A stretch of DNA of 21,044 bases from an uncultured Hungatella sp. (GCA_910586845.1 CAJUJV010000068.1:1-21044); one strand, 5' to 3'. Shown: positions 1-8,110, counted from the first letter of the stretch. Notes: generated by a model from the letters alone, not told the origin. Program-made: numbers and translations.

Positions 1-5
1 GCCAT
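1..5 (-). CDS. start of the next tail/baseplate gene (truncated by window edge)
   Basis: An ATG on the minus strand (positions 5-3) is preceded by a perfect AGGAGG (19-14) with an 8-base spacer. The site lies 14 bases after the TAA of the upstream tail gene. Only the start codon and the first bases of codon 2 are inside the window, so the product cannot be named. From its place after the DUF2612-like gene, a tail fibre, receptor-binding or baseplate-distal protein is the natural guess. Confidence 0.6.
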
Positions 6-19
6 GATCCAAACCTCCT

Positions 20-1132
20 TTATCGCAGCTCTGTGCCGCCGTTTAATTTTCGTCTTCCATTCAGTCTAAAACCGCTGTCCAGACGGTTCTTGTTATATAC
101 CCTGATTTCTCCTGCCTCCATGGTGACTGCCGCTGATGTTCTCACCGCCTGTCGTTCCCCGGCAGCTGTTTTACACGCCACAGAGGCGGATATCTGAAGC
201 CTTTCTCCGTCTTCAACCCGCTCCTGTACATATGCACTCAAACGGATCTGTGCCTCTTCCTCCCAGGTTTCCTCCGCCTCCATCCTTACAGCCAGCCTCT
301 GACCTGATGTGGGATCACAGGCCGCGCAGGTCCTGGTAAGAATCACCGCCTGGCTTCTGACCCATTCCTTCTCACCGGCACCGGCCAGCAGATGTACCCT
401 GACCTCTTCCTCCAGCGCACCCTCTGCAGCCGTCCGGAATCTGGCCGATACTGGATAAAAATCTACCGTCTCCCGAGTGCTGTAACCACTCAACTTTCGT
501 TTTCCGTCCAGTTTCCATGTCCTGTCCAGTTTTAAATACGGAAGATTGAAACGCGGATAAAAACGGCTTTGAAAAGTGATTCTGTCTGCATAACGCAGTT
601 CTTCCCGAAAGAAGCCATACAATACCAGCCGGATCTCAATCCTTACACCCGCGGCGGCAATCTTCTTTAACATTTTCCGGATCATTCCGGCCCGTTCAAA
701 ATATCCTTCGCCCAAGTCCCCGTCATAAACCGTCAGACAGACGTTTGCCGGGTACTTTTCAATAACGTCCAGACATTCCGGTTGTATATTGAATAAAGCT
801 GCTGCCCCATGTATGATACTGTCCAGGCTCCCGCTGTCTCTGGCCATCAGGCTGGTCTTTATAAGGATTCTGTAATCCTCATCGTCCATTCCGCCTCTCA
901 CCGCTCTGTAATTAGTTCCCAGGCGGTCCAGTTCTCTTCCTGAGGCCTGGTCGATGTCATTCCACAGCTCCAGCTTCTTTGTCTGAGACCAGATCAGGTC
1001 CAGGCCCCAGCCAGCCAGATAAAACAGTTTTCCCAGATTGCTCTCCGGCAGCTCTCCCTTCTGAAGCTGTACCAGGTCTGTCCTGTTATAGGCGCTCGTA
1101 AGCATTTCCAGCATTGCTGCAGAAAATCTCAT
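20..1132 (-). CDS. DUF2612-like tail/baseplate protein with C-terminal extension
   Basis: The 370-residue product follows baseplate J, the usual place for the gpI-like or DUF2612-like protein that closes the baseplate wedge and anchors fibres. Residues about 30-170 carry the family pattern: an aromatic block, then LDRLG (69-73), then a D-D-E-D-Y-R stretch (83-88), then a run with S-G-S-L-D (100-104). Residues about 225-345 are a charged, probably beta-rich region I do not recognise. The motif LDxxxxLxGxRKLxG occurs twice, at 202-216 and 351-365, bracketing that region; similar LDG motifs are seen in phage tail appendage proteins. The ATG overlaps the TGA of the J gene by four bases, indicating translational coupling. 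The family call rests on pattern memory. Confidence 0.7.
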   Translation of the reverse strand: MRFSAAMLEMLTSAYNRTDLVQLQKGELPESNLGKLFYLAGWGLDLIWSQTKKLELWNDIDQASGRELDRLGTNYRAVRGGMDDEDYRILIKTSLMARDSGSLDSIIHGAAALFNIQPECLDVIEKYPANVCLTVYDGDLGEGYFERAGMIRKMLKKIAAAGVRIEIRLVLYGFFREELRYADRITFQSRFYPRFNLPYLKLDRTWKLDGKRKLSGYSTRETVDFYPVSARFRTAAEGALEEEVRVHLLAGAGEKEWVRSQAVILTRTCAACDPTSGQRLAVRMEAEETWEEEAQIRLSAYVQERVEDGERLQISASVACKTAAGERQAVRTSAAVTMEAGEIRVYNKNRLDSGFRLNGRRKLNGGTELR

Positions 1133-2310
1133 TCAATCGTCACCGCACTTTCTTCTGTCATCGCTTTCTCCCGGTATCCCACGGATATGTTCTCCTTCCC
1201 GTAGGTGATTCCGTCCTGGCTGATTGTAAGGTCAAAGTCCCGGATCCCCGGTACAGAGGCTGTCACGGCTCCCGGCAGCATGATATAGATCACGTCCGCC
1301 CCTATGCTCAGGCCATTTAGAGAGCTGTCCCCGATGAAAGCGGTCAGAGCCTTTTTTACGGCATCGTCCCCTGGATATCCGTATTCGGTTGTCAGATTCG
1401 TGATCCTGACCCAGACCCTTTTCAGATCCGGTCTGGAGAAACGGATCTTCATCTCCTGGCCGGAAGCCGTCATGACGGAAACCGCTTTATTGCCTTCCGT
1501 CCGGATCCCCGCAGGCCGTTTGGAATAGATAACTTCTGCAATCTCCTCATCCAGACCTCCGCACACCACGGCTTCTATGCTGTGAGGCGAAAGGCCATAG
1601 ACAGAATCCGTTTCGTCGGAATCATTTTCATACACATAGACATTGGTCACTCCTTCCGCGTCATTTAAAAGGGCAGCCCGGATTGCATCCGCATTGACGC
1701 CTCCGGAATAATCAATGGAATCATAATACCGCTGCCGGAACTGCGCATCCGTCTCCTTTTCCCTGCCGCCGATCACGGCTGACTGATTTGTTACGGCAGT
1801 GATTCCCGGTACCGCAAACGGATTGACGATATTTTTGATTGTATCCGCCGGCGTGTTGTATTCCGGCCCTGTCCGGACTGCCTGGATAATAACCGTTGCC
1901 GTTCCATCTTCGGATATCACAGCCGGATTTACCACCGTATATTGCAGGCCTCCGTATGTCCCCACTAAAAATCCCGCCGGAATCTGCGTGCCCGGCTCTC
2001 CTGATACCGTGAGATATCCGGTCGCCTTTCCCTCCGGAAGCACCTGCATCCCGATGTTCTTACCCAGATTATACAGACTGTTGCCTGTGGCGGTGTCCAC
2101 AAAACGGCTGTTATACACGTCCTCCAGACAGGAGAACAGGATATTCCACATCCATGCAAGAATGCGCAGAAACAGTCCCAGAGGGGAACGCACCGTCAGA
2201 TTGATGCCGTCTCCAAACAGCTCCCTGGCCTTGTATTCCAGATTGTTTAAAAGATCCACATAGGACGGACGGTGAAAGCCATTCTTCGTCAATCCCCATT
2301 CTTTATCCAT
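1129..2310 (-). CDS. baseplate J-like protein
   Basis: The 393-residue product resembles the baseplate J / gp47 family, the wedge protein that forms the baseplate periphery in contractile tails. The N-terminal third has the usual start, a short helical region followed by the L-G-L-F-L-R-I-L-A-W stretch. The central region has the ETDAQFRQRYYDSI-type motif around residues 186-200, where J proteins carry a conserved E-x-D-x-x-x-R-x-R pattern, followed by a G-G-x-N-A-D stretch and the E-G-V-x-x-V-x-V-x-E-N motif. Length is typical. It overlaps the gp25-like wedge gene by 8 bases, and its stop overlaps the next start, so the three are likely made together. Confidence 0.9.
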   Translation of the reverse strand: MDKEWGLTKNGFHRPSYVDLLNNLEYKARELFGDGINLTVRSPLGLFLRILAWMWNILFSCLEDVYNSRFVDTATGNSLYNLGKNIGMQVLPEGKATGYLTVSGEPGTQIPAGFLVGTYGGLQYTVVNPAVISEDGTATVIIQAVRTGPEYNTPADTIKNIVNPFAVPGITAVTNQSAVIGGREKETDAQFRQRYYDSIDYSGGVNADAIRAALLNDAEGVTNVYVYENDSDETDSVYGLSPHSIEAVVCGGLDEEIAEVIYSKRPAGIRTEGNKAVSVMTASGQEMKIRFSRPDLKRVWVRITNLTTEYGYPGDDAVKKALTAFIGDSSLNGLSIGADVIYIMLPGAVTASVPGIRDFDLTISQDGITYGKENISVGYREKAMTEESAVTIE

Positions 2311-2665
2311 CTGTTTTTACCTCCATACTGACAGCTGTTCCATCTTCCAGACAGCCGGTAAAGCTAACTTCCAGGGTCCTTCCGTTTACCGCTACTGACA
2401 AGTTCTCCAGATAAGCAAGAGAGTTTTCCTGGAAAACAGCCTCACGGATCACTTCGTCCGCAGCCTCTTCATCTGCCGGTTCACCCAGGATCCGTTCATA
2501 GTCTGTCCCGTGATCCGGCACCAGTTCAAAATCTCCCTTCCATGCCTCCAGCGTCAGGCGGACTCCCTGAAGGCTGGCAGCTTCTCCCTCTGCTGTGATC
2601 AATATCCCATCCTCATCAAACATCAGATCCTTTGTCTCAGGATCCAGCGCCCACACAGTTCCCAC
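2303..2665 (-). CDS. gp25-like baseplate wedge protein (gpW/DUF2634 type)
   Basis: The 120-residue product has the size and order expected for the gp25/gpW lysozyme-like wedge protein, which connects the wedge to the first sheath ring and lies just upstream of baseplate J. Visible signatures are the N-terminal W-A-L-D-P-E-T-K-D-L segment, a central L-x-x-W-K-G-D-F-E-L-x-P-D-H-G-T-D-Y pattern (around 41-56), and a C-terminal beta region (N-G-R-T-L-E-V-S-F). In T4 gp25 and related proteins the conserved E-P-R core motif is partly degenerate; here the equivalent may be G-E-P-A-D, which I cannot verify. It is followed directly by J with an 8-base overlap. Confidence 0.8.
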   Translation of the reverse strand: MGTVWALDPETKDLMFDEDGILITAEGEAASLQGVRLTLEAWKGDFELVPDHGTDYERILGEPADEEAADEVIREAVFQENSLAYLENLSVAVNGRTLEVSFTGCLEDGTAVSMEVKTDG

Positions 2666-2679
2666 GCTCTCATCTCCTC

Positions 2680-3078
2680 TTAAAATCCGGGTATAATGAC
2701 TCCGAGAAAGATTCCGTCGTCTCCTGAATGGATCCGCCTGGTATTCGGAACGCTCTCTCTGCCGCTCTGAAGGGAGGCGTCGCTGTCCAGATCCAGATAT
2801 ACGACAATCCCGATGTCGCCCGGTTTAATATCAACCTTTACAGAAGCCTTCTCACCGTCTACCCAGATATCCAGAGGAATACGGGCGACTTTCACCGAAA
2901 GCACAGGCGGCGGAGACTCATATTCTCCGGAGATTTCCCTTTTTACCAGAGGCTTCACATCCACCATCATCTGACCCTCATGAAACGCCGTCACCGTCAC
3001 CAGATCCGCCGTCCGGATCTTTGTAAGCAGCCTCCGCTCATTGGCCTGCGCATTAGCCAATTCCCCTGTCTTTCTCAT
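2680..3078 (-). CDS. Gp138 N-terminal-like baseplate spike/hub protein
   Basis: The 132-residue product resembles the Gp138 N-terminal domain, an OB-fold module that attaches the central membrane-piercing spike to the hub. The pattern is a V-T-V-x-A-F strand, then M-V-D-V-K-P-L-V (about 37-44), then a P-x-L-x-V-K-V-A-R-I-P block, then V-D-I-K-P-G-D-I-G-I-V-V-Y (about 81-93), and a C-terminal S-G-D-D-G-I-F stretch ending in glycine and phenylalanine. No separate long needle domain is visible, so the spike tip may be short or encoded elsewhere. The ATG overlaps the hub stop codon, with AGGAGG seven to eight bases upstream. Confidence 0.7.
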   Translation of the reverse strand: MRKTGELANAQANERRLLTKIRTADLVTVTAFHEGQMMVDVKPLVKREISGEYESPPPVLSVKVARIPLDIWVDGEKASVKVDIKPGDIGIVVYLDLDSDASLQSGRESVPNTRRIHSGDDGIFLGVIIPGF

Positions 3079-3935
3079 GTTTTGCCTCCTGCCGTTTTAA
3101 ATTCGATCTCCGTGATCCAGTTTCCCGTGGGGGAACCTTTATGCTTTCCGCTGACGATCTGGAATCTTCCGTTTAGATCTCCTGAGCGGACCTGGATCTG
3201 ATCTCCTGGGCCCAGGCGGTAATTCAGCAGACACTTCCGTTTCCAGGTCTTTTCCTCTGCCGACTTGTCTTCCTTTGTTGCCCCAAACGTCACAGAGGAG
3301 GCTGTCTCCGTACTGTCCAGATCATCGGAATACATGAGAAGGCCGCATTCCGGAGTCAGCAGATATCCTTTTGCAACTCCGTCTGCCGGATTATTGATGA
3401 TGACCTGGCCTGCCCGTATCAGAAGCCGGGACCTGCATTCCTGCACCACAATCTCCGTCAGGATATCTTTCAGCTTCCCGGAGCACACCCGGCCCCGGGG
3501 ATACGTCACGTTTTGGACCAGCTGGAAGATCCCTACCTCCAGCCCAAAGATATTTAGAAGATCCCTGACAATATCTTCCGCCCTGGAATTTTTCCCATAA
3601 GTCTTATTCACCCGGATATTCAGCCACTGATCAAGAGCAGTTGTGGCTTGGATCTTTGTCTGCCACTCCACGCCGCTATGCTTATGGCTGCATCCGGATA
3701 CCTGACCTACAAAAAGCACGCCCATATCGTCTTTATATCCGGCATTGAGGATCACCGGCTGGTTCTTTTTAATCCCCCGGCGGGAAGACTCGTTCAAATT
3801 GTTTACCGTAAAGGTGGCCGTTGTCAGCTGATCAGAATCATAAAAAGGTACCTCGAACTCAAAATAGAATCCCGCTTCCATACTGTACTTCATGGTCCCG
3901 ACCTGCAGCATGGCGGCTCTCTGAAAGAAGGCCAT
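3075..3935 (-). CDS. baseplate hub protein (gpD/gp27-like)
   Basis: The 286-residue product lies between the plug and spike genes, where contractile-tail phages encode the hub that joins the tube to the spike. The N-terminal half is beta-rich, with F-x-F-E-V-P-F and a T-F-T-V-N-N-L segment (about 42-48), followed by a G-x-x-V-I-L-N-A-G-Y strand (about 59-68) typical of gpD-like hubs. A helical central part (T-Y-G-K-N-S-R-A-E-D-I-V-R-D-L-L) leads to a C-terminal pattern L-G-P-G-D-Q-I-x-V (about 240-250) and R-F-Q-I-V-S-G-K-H, again usual for hub proteins. The family assignment comes from these patterns and position, not from a search. Confidence 0.75.
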   Translation of the reverse strand: MAFFQRAAMLQVGTMKYSMEAGFYFEFEVPFYDSDQLTTATFTVNNLNESSRRGIKKNQPVILNAGYKDDMGVLFVGQVSGCSHKHSGVEWQTKIQATTALDQWLNIRVNKTYGKNSRAEDIVRDLLNIFGLEVGIFQLVQNVTYPRGRVCSGKLKDILTEIVVQECRSRLLIRAGQVIINNPADGVAKGYLLTPECGLLMYSDDLDSTETASSVTFGATKEDKSAEEKTWKRKCLLNYRLGPGDQIQVRSGDLNGRFQIVSGKHKGSPTGNWITEIEFKTAGGKT

Positions 3936-3938
3936 GGA

Positions 3939-4295
3939 TCATCTCTCCTTCCTCTCATGCAGATACAGCTGTACCGTTCTCCCAAAATTATCAAACGTTA
4001 CTTCATCTTCTTCTCCTGTCAGACAGAATGGGATAATAACCGGGATAGGATAGCGGTCATCTTCTACGGACCGGAACATAGGTCTTCCATACCGTACCGG
4101 ATCCCCATAGCATAAAATCTCCCCGGTAGCTGTAACCTCCAGATCAATGGTAAAGAAGCCGCCGACGTCATTATAACGGATGGTCATGGTGTAAGTCCGG
4201 TCTTCCAGCTTGACAGAAAATCTGCAGGGGATCCCGGCGGGGTCAATGGGGATATACTCCACTTCGGAGGTCTCCATAAAATCCATATGGTTCAT
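3939..4295 (-). CDS. baseplate plug protein (Pam3 gp18-like)
   Basis: The 118-residue product matches my memory of the cyanophage Pam3 plug family: a short protein that plugs or adapts the tail tube end within a minimal contractile baseplate. The visible signature is Y-I-P-I-D-P-A-G-I-P-x-R-F (14-26), then R-T-Y-T-M-T-I-R-Y-N (33-42), F-F-T-I-D-L (47-52), G-D-P-V-R-Y-G-R-P-M-F (64-74), and a C-terminal V-T-F-D-N-F-G-R-T-V-Q-L-Y-L. The ATG overlaps the previous TGA by four bases, with AAGGAGG five bases before it. It points to a compact Pam3- or XM1-type baseplate rather than a T4-like one. Confidence 0.75.
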   Translation of the reverse strand: MNHMDFMETSEVEYIPIDPAGIPCRFSVKLEDRTYTMTIRYNDVGGFFTIDLEVTATGEILCYGDPVRYGRPMFRSVEDDRYPIPVIIPFCLTGEEDEVTFDNFGRTVQLYLHERKER

Positions 4296-4918
4296 GCTTT
4301 CCTCCTTTCTGACAGACCGTCATAACTCTGCGTCTTCCTCTGCAAAGGACCAGAGCTGCTTTTTCCATTGTAGGAATCCACATAGGCCGTATAGGCGCTC
4401 TGGCTGATTTGCTGGCTTACGGTTGTTTTCAGTCCTGTTTCCTTTACGGATGAGGTCTGAGAGCTGCGCACGCCTTCCTCTGATGTCTTCTTGTTTTGGA
4501 CGTCCTGCTGGCTCATCAGTTCTGTCTGTCCGATCTCCACATACTGCCCTGCTACAAGATTCGCCTTCTGCAGAGTAGCCGTGAACCGGAATCCTTTCCG
4601 GTTGGAAGGTTCCTCTTTAATCTGCAGGTTGGTGATCACATAGTCGGTAACCCGGAGCTTTCCCGTGTAGCTGACCAGGTCCCGGTTCCTCTGCATGGAC
4701 TCCAGCTTTGCCTGGAAAGCATTATGGTCCCTGACCACAACCCCCTCCAGCTGAAGCTGCTCCGGATTCAGGCTGACATGATCTTCTATGGAACCGCCGT
4801 TTTCAATTGCATTCGATGTCATCTTGCTGCTCCTGGTGATTGTCTCCCTCAGGATCGTCCCGGTTGACGGCAGGAACGTGACGGTACCGCTCTTTCTTCC
4901 TGTCAGTCTGTAAGACAT
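4292..4918 (-). CDS. Dit-like tail adaptor/baseplate protein
   Basis: The 208-residue product sits between tape measure and plug, the usual place for a distal-tail or LysM-type adaptor in contractile-tailed Firmicutes phages. Residues about 1-125 look like a Dit N-terminal beta-barrel domain: a T-V-T-F-L-P strand near the start, the E-D-H-V-S-L-N-P-E-Q-L-Q-L-E-G-V-V segment (45-61), and V-T-D-Y-V-I-T-N-L-Q-I-K (90-101), followed by F-R-F-T-A-T-L. The last 80 residues are Ser/Thr/Gln-rich, low in hydrophobics and probably flexible. I see no LysM motif. It starts 15 bases after the tape measure stop with a GGAGG-type site. Confidence 0.65.
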   Translation of the reverse strand: MSYRLTGRKSGTVTFLPSTGTILRETITRSSKMTSNAIENGGSIEDHVSLNPEQLQLEGVVVRDHNAFQAKLESMQRNRDLVSYTGKLRVTDYVITNLQIKEEPSNRKGFRFTATLQKANLVAGQYVEIGQTELMSQQDVQNKKTSEEGVRSSQTSSVKETGLKTTVSQQISQSAYTAYVDSYNGKSSSGPLQRKTQSYDGLSERRKA

Positions 4919-4933
4919 ATTTTCGTGCCTCCT

Positions 4934-7186
4934 TTACGTATTGCCCTGCTGAATCGCCATGTCGACGTCCTCCTGCTGCTTCCACTCCTGATACCACTCC
5001 CTTACTTCTTCCTTAACCTGTCTGCTCAGGAGATTCTGCTTTGCCGGGTCCGCATCTCCGGATATGGTAATGTATATCACCGGGCTGAAAGGAGCAGAAA
5101 TAACGGTGTTGTTCCGGGGGCGGCTGCCGTCGATAATCTGCTGGCTCTTGTCTGCCGGTATGATGGCGGAGCCGGAAGGGAGGAATGCCAGTTCTCCTCC
5201 CCGCTCATTGATATGAGTCCAGCCGCCTTTAAAATTGTCGTCTCCATCTGCGTTATGAGGGATCGAGCCGCGGGGAATCTGCGCTCCTGCCGATTTTGCG
5301 GTAGTTCCCGCTCCCAGGAAATTGGCCGCCTTGTCCAGCAGGGAGCCTAATCCTCCCGCCGCCCAGCCGGCGATCTTGCCAAGAAATCCCACCACTTTAG
5401 AAAGCACGTCCGCGATCCCCGTCAGGATCGGAGACAGGATCTCCAATACAGGAGGAATCATTTCCAGACCAGCAGACAGCGCCGGCAAAAGTGCGTTGGC
5501 GATGGTTTCTACTGGCGGAATCAGGGGAACGATAACTTTCTCGCTGAGGATTTTCAGAGCACTGGCAAGGGGCGGTACCACAGCCGTGGCCAGGTTCCCC
5601 GCGATCCGGGCAAAAGGCGGAAGTACTGACTGCGCCAGGGTCCCGAAGGTTTCAATCAGCGGCATGACGGCGGAGGCCAGAGGCGGCAGCGCCGTCATCG
5701 CCAGATCCAGCACAGCGCCTCCTATAGGGCTGACTGCCTCAAACAGCTCTCCCAAAGTCTGGATCAGGGGAGGGATCGCTGAAGACGCCAGTTCTGTGAT
5801 GATCGGTATGCCCGCTGCCAGGCCGGTTCCAAGCAGATCTACGATACCCATAAGGGCCGGTTCCACCTGGGGCCAGGCCGTCAGGATCGTATCGGTCAGG
5901 CCTGTAAAGACCGGAGCGAACCGTTCTCCGGCCGAAGACAGGAAGTCGCTCCAGATTCCTTTCAGACTCTTGATTCCGTTGGCGTATCCTTCCTGTTTTT
6001 TCGCTGCTGCCTGCTGAATCGTACCGCTTTTCTCCAGGAGAGCGCTCATCCGCACCTGAGCCATGGCCGCCTCATCCAGGGCTTCGATGTTATCCCCCAG
6101 CCCCATGGCCATGGCGGACTGCTTCAGGGACAGATCATCGATCTGGAGGCCATATTCCGAGAGGGCCGCCGTGTTTCCGCTTATGTAATCCTGAATCGTC
6201 TCCAGGGCTTCGCTGTCGTCTATGTGAAAGGCGGACCCGAAATCGTAAGCCAGGGACGTGGCAATCCTGGATAAGTCGTCTGCTGCCCGCCCGGTGACGC
6301 CCAGTTCCTGGTACATTTTTTTATTCGACGTCAGGAAGCCCTGGACCTCTGTGCTGCTCCGATGGACCGCTGACGAAAAATTATCCGCCCATTCCTTTAC
6401 GCCGCTGTCCGCTTCAAACATGGCTTCAAACCGGGCTCCTGTCCGCTCTGCCTCCACGCCTGCGTTTACAATCGCCCCGGCAAATCCTTTCACGGCTTCA
6501 ATACCGGCTTTCACTAATTCAATGCCGGCGGATATGGCGAAGAAAGACTTTATGGCGGATCCTATCCCATCCCGAATTCGTCCTCCGGCCTCCTCTCCGT
6601 CGCGCCCCATATCTTCCAGCTGACTGCCTGTCCGGTCTGCTTCCGTGCCCGTATCGGACAGATCTTCCCGGGCCCGTTCCAGTGCCGCCGACAAGCTTTC
6701 CCGTATGGTCCGGACAGGATGGAGGACTGCATCTTTTGTCTTAGCGGCTCCTGCCTTTACCTTAGCCCCGAAGTCCTTCACTTTTTTCTCTGCGAATCCA
6801 TAGGCGCCCTGAAAACCGGCCCGGATAGTCTGAGTCAGAGAATTCGTCTCTGATATGGCTCTTGCACTGGTCTCTATGACCGCTTCCCTAAAATTTCCTG
6901 CCCTGGTTCCCATCTGGCGGTATGTTTCCTGTACGCTCTCGCCGGATTCCGCCAGCTCTTCCATAGAATCCGCCGCCCGAAGCCCCGCTTCTTCCATGGC
7001 TTCCAGTTCTCTTGCTGCCGTTCCCGCACTCCTGGCCGCCTGGAAACCAAATCCCTCTGATTCCCGCCCGGCCTCCTGAAACCCTGCCCGGATTTCCTGA
7101 ATGGACTCCATGAGACCGGACAGCTGAGAGACCGGACGTTCCGTCTCAAACTGGACCCCTATGGTCAGGTTTCTCTGGTCATTCAT
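4934..7186 (-). CDS. tail tape measure protein
   Basis: At 750 residues this is the longest gene and sits just after the chaperone, as tape measures do. Residues 1-200 are charged and predicted coiled coil, rich in E, R and A. A hydrophobic stretch around 210-245 follows. Residues about 455-640 consist of hydrophobic helices punctuated at semi-regular intervals by Pro-Pro pairs (A-I-P-P-L, A-L-P-P-L, V-L-P-P-F, V-V-P-P-L), a known tape-measure style. The C-terminal region has G-G-W-T-H-I-N-E-R-G-G-E-L-A-F-L-P-S-G and I-I-P-A-D, the typical end motif. At roughly 1.5 angstrom per residue the tail would be about 110 nm, by rule of thumb. The ATG overlaps the chaperone extension's stop by 8 bases; GGAGG lies 12 bases upstream. 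Confidence 0.92.
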   Translation of the reverse strand: MNDQRNLTIGVQFETERPVSQLSGLMESIQEIRAGFQEAGRESEGFGFQAARSAGTAARELEAMEEAGLRAADSMEELAESGESVQETYRQMGTRAGNFREAVIETSARAISETNSLTQTIRAGFQGAYGFAEKKVKDFGAKVKAGAAKTKDAVLHPVRTIRESLSAALERAREDLSDTGTEADRTGSQLEDMGRDGEEAGGRIRDGIGSAIKSFFAISAGIELVKAGIEAVKGFAGAIVNAGVEAERTGARFEAMFEADSGVKEWADNFSSAVHRSSTEVQGFLTSNKKMYQELGVTGRAADDLSRIATSLAYDFGSAFHIDDSEALETIQDYISGNTAALSEYGLQIDDLSLKQSAMAMGLGDNIEALDEAAMAQVRMSALLEKSGTIQQAAAKKQEGYANGIKSLKGIWSDFLSSAGERFAPVFTGLTDTILTAWPQVEPALMGIVDLLGTGLAAGIPIITELASSAIPPLIQTLGELFEAVSPIGGAVLDLAMTALPPLASAVMPLIETFGTLAQSVLPPFARIAGNLATAVVPPLASALKILSEKVIVPLIPPVETIANALLPALSAGLEMIPPVLEILSPILTGIADVLSKVVGFLGKIAGWAAGGLGSLLDKAANFLGAGTTAKSAGAQIPRGSIPHNADGDDNFKGGWTHINERGGELAFLPSGSAIIPADKSQQIIDGSRPRNNTVISAPFSPVIYITISGDADPAKQNLLSRQVKEEVREWYQEWKQQEDVDMAIQQGNT

Positions 7187-7361
7187 GGTTTTTTATGTCC
7201 TCCATGTACTGCAGCCAGGCTTCCCGGGCCTCACAGTATTCCGCCAGATCCATCTCCTTCCATTCCGTGTAGGAGACTCCCTTCGTGCAGAATACCAGGG
7301 ACCAGAATTCCCTGTGCCGTCTTGCCCTTCTCCTGGCCGTCTCAGGATTATTCTCTTCCTC
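7179..7361 (-). CDS. frameshift extension of tail assembly chaperone (T part)
   Basis: In the +1 frame relative to the upstream chaperone ORF, 60 codons run open from GAG at 7361 to TGA at 7181-7179, where the stop overlaps the tape measure start by 8 bases. It has no start codon except one giving 24 residues, so it is best read as a translational fusion to the chaperone. Its content looks like real protein: an Arg-rich start, then F-W-S-L-V-F and E-Y-C-E-A-R-E-A-W-L-Q-Y near the end. Gene pairs of this kind (lambda G/GT, P2 E/E+E') are widespread just before tape measures. The fusion made at CTT (7365-7363) would be 146 residues. A genuine +1 (or -2) programmed shift and a simple frameshift mutation are both possible. 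Confidence 0.7.
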   Translation of the reverse strand, partial: EEENNPETARRRARRHREFWSLVFCTKGVSYTEWKEMDLAEYCEAREAWLQYMEDIKNHE

Positions 7362-7620
7362 TAAGAAAGGATTCGATCTCCTTTAACAGGGCCTCCGCCG
7401 TAGACAGATCTTCCTGAGCGTCAAAATATCCCATCCCCTCGTTCTGTACCTCCTTCGGGGAGATGACCACGTTCTTGAAAAGTCCGTCCATGTATTTTGC
7501 GGTTTTGGGCTTGCCTCCTGTCATTCCCATGGCGTCATTGTGATCCATATACCAAGTAGGAGACACACTCTGCAGTTTGAATTCCGTTCCGTTGATGGTT
7601 ACTTCCTTTGTCCTTGCCAT
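7348..7620 (-). CDS. tail assembly chaperone
   Basis: This 90-residue protein lies between the tail tube and tape measure genes, the position of the chaperone that coats the tape measure and recruits tube subunits. I chose the ATG at 7620 because AAAGGAG precedes it at proper distance, although the frame is open further upstream to 7788 over the tube gene; that extension is a shadow. The sequence has S-P-T-W-Y-M-D near residue 20, a K-Y-M-D-G-L-F-K-N-V-V motif around 42-52, and a helical acidic C-terminus ending in F-L-R-G-R-E. Length close to P2 gpE (about 90 residues) supports the call. See the downstream open frame for the extended form. Confidence 0.75.
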   Translation of the reverse strand: MARTKEVTINGTEFKLQSVSPTWYMDHNDAMGMTGGKPKTAKYMDGLFKNVVISPKEVQNEGMGYFDAQEDLSTAEALLKEIESFLRGRE

Positions 7621-7694
7621 AAATTTTCGATAGCTCCTTTCTGATAATCCCCTGGGCCTTTCCGGCCACAAACTCCGTTTAGGCTTCATGTTCC

Positions 7695-8093
7695 TTATCT
7701 GATGGTCAGATTGGGAACATAGATGTTTACGGTCACCGTGGAAGAGGTCTTTCCTCTGGCCAGATCCGGCTCTTTCAGAATCCGGCACTTTCCGGCACTG
7801 ATACTGATGGAATCGTCGTCGTTTGCGTCAGAGATGACGACGGAAAAGGTCTTCCTTCCGGAAGCCAGCTTTCTCAGCCTGGCCAGGGACGGAGAGGTTC
7901 CCTGCAGAGTCAGCGCGATGGTCCCGCTCTCATTAGCGTTCTCTTCGTAGACTACGTCGCCCTGGCAGCCTACGTTGGGGGTTACTGCATCCTCGTTTTT
8001 CGAAGCCGTGATGATACCGTCTCCTGCAAAACCGGTGATGATGGTGCCGTCTACATTTACATTCACTTTCTTTGGATCATAACTGGTATCCAC
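7695..8093 (-). CDS. tail tube protein (DUF3277-like)
   Basis: The 132-residue product resembles the DUF3277 tube family of contractile-tail phages; the subunits stack as hexamers inside the sheath. It starts S-Y-D-P-K-K-V-N-V-N-V-D-G, then I-I-T-G-F-A-G-D-G, then a N-E-D-A-V-T-P-N-V-G motif and G-T-I-A-L-T-L-Q-G-T-S-P-S (about 58-70), with a strand at the C-terminus. The start is GTG at 8093: AAGGAGG lies eight to ten bases upstream and only this start gives the family N-terminus. The ATG further upstream would run into the sheath gene. It follows the sheath by 17 bases. Confidence 0.85.
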   Translation of the reverse strand: MDTSYDPKKVNVNVDGTIITGFAGDGIITASKNEDAVTPNVGCQGDVVYEENANESGTIALTLQGTSPSLARLRKLASGRKTFSVVISDANDDDSISISAGKCRILKEPDLARGKTSSTVTVNIYVPNLTIR

Positions 8094-8110
8094 TGATGAT
8101 TCCTCCTTCC

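Noticed and set aside
5322..6017. 231-codon plus-strand ORF
   Set aside because: Antisense to the proline-rich part of the tape measure; periodic Gly/Arg content mirrors the real gene.
7196..7362. -1 frame after the chaperone, also open to TAA
   Set aside because: It has a TAG immediately at the start of the region and its product is Arg/Gly/Pro-rich filler; the +1 frame reads as protein and meets the tape measure start.
7621..7788. N-terminal extension of the chaperone
   Set aside because: Overlaps the tube gene, low-complexity, and the internal ATG at 7620 has a strong ribosome site.
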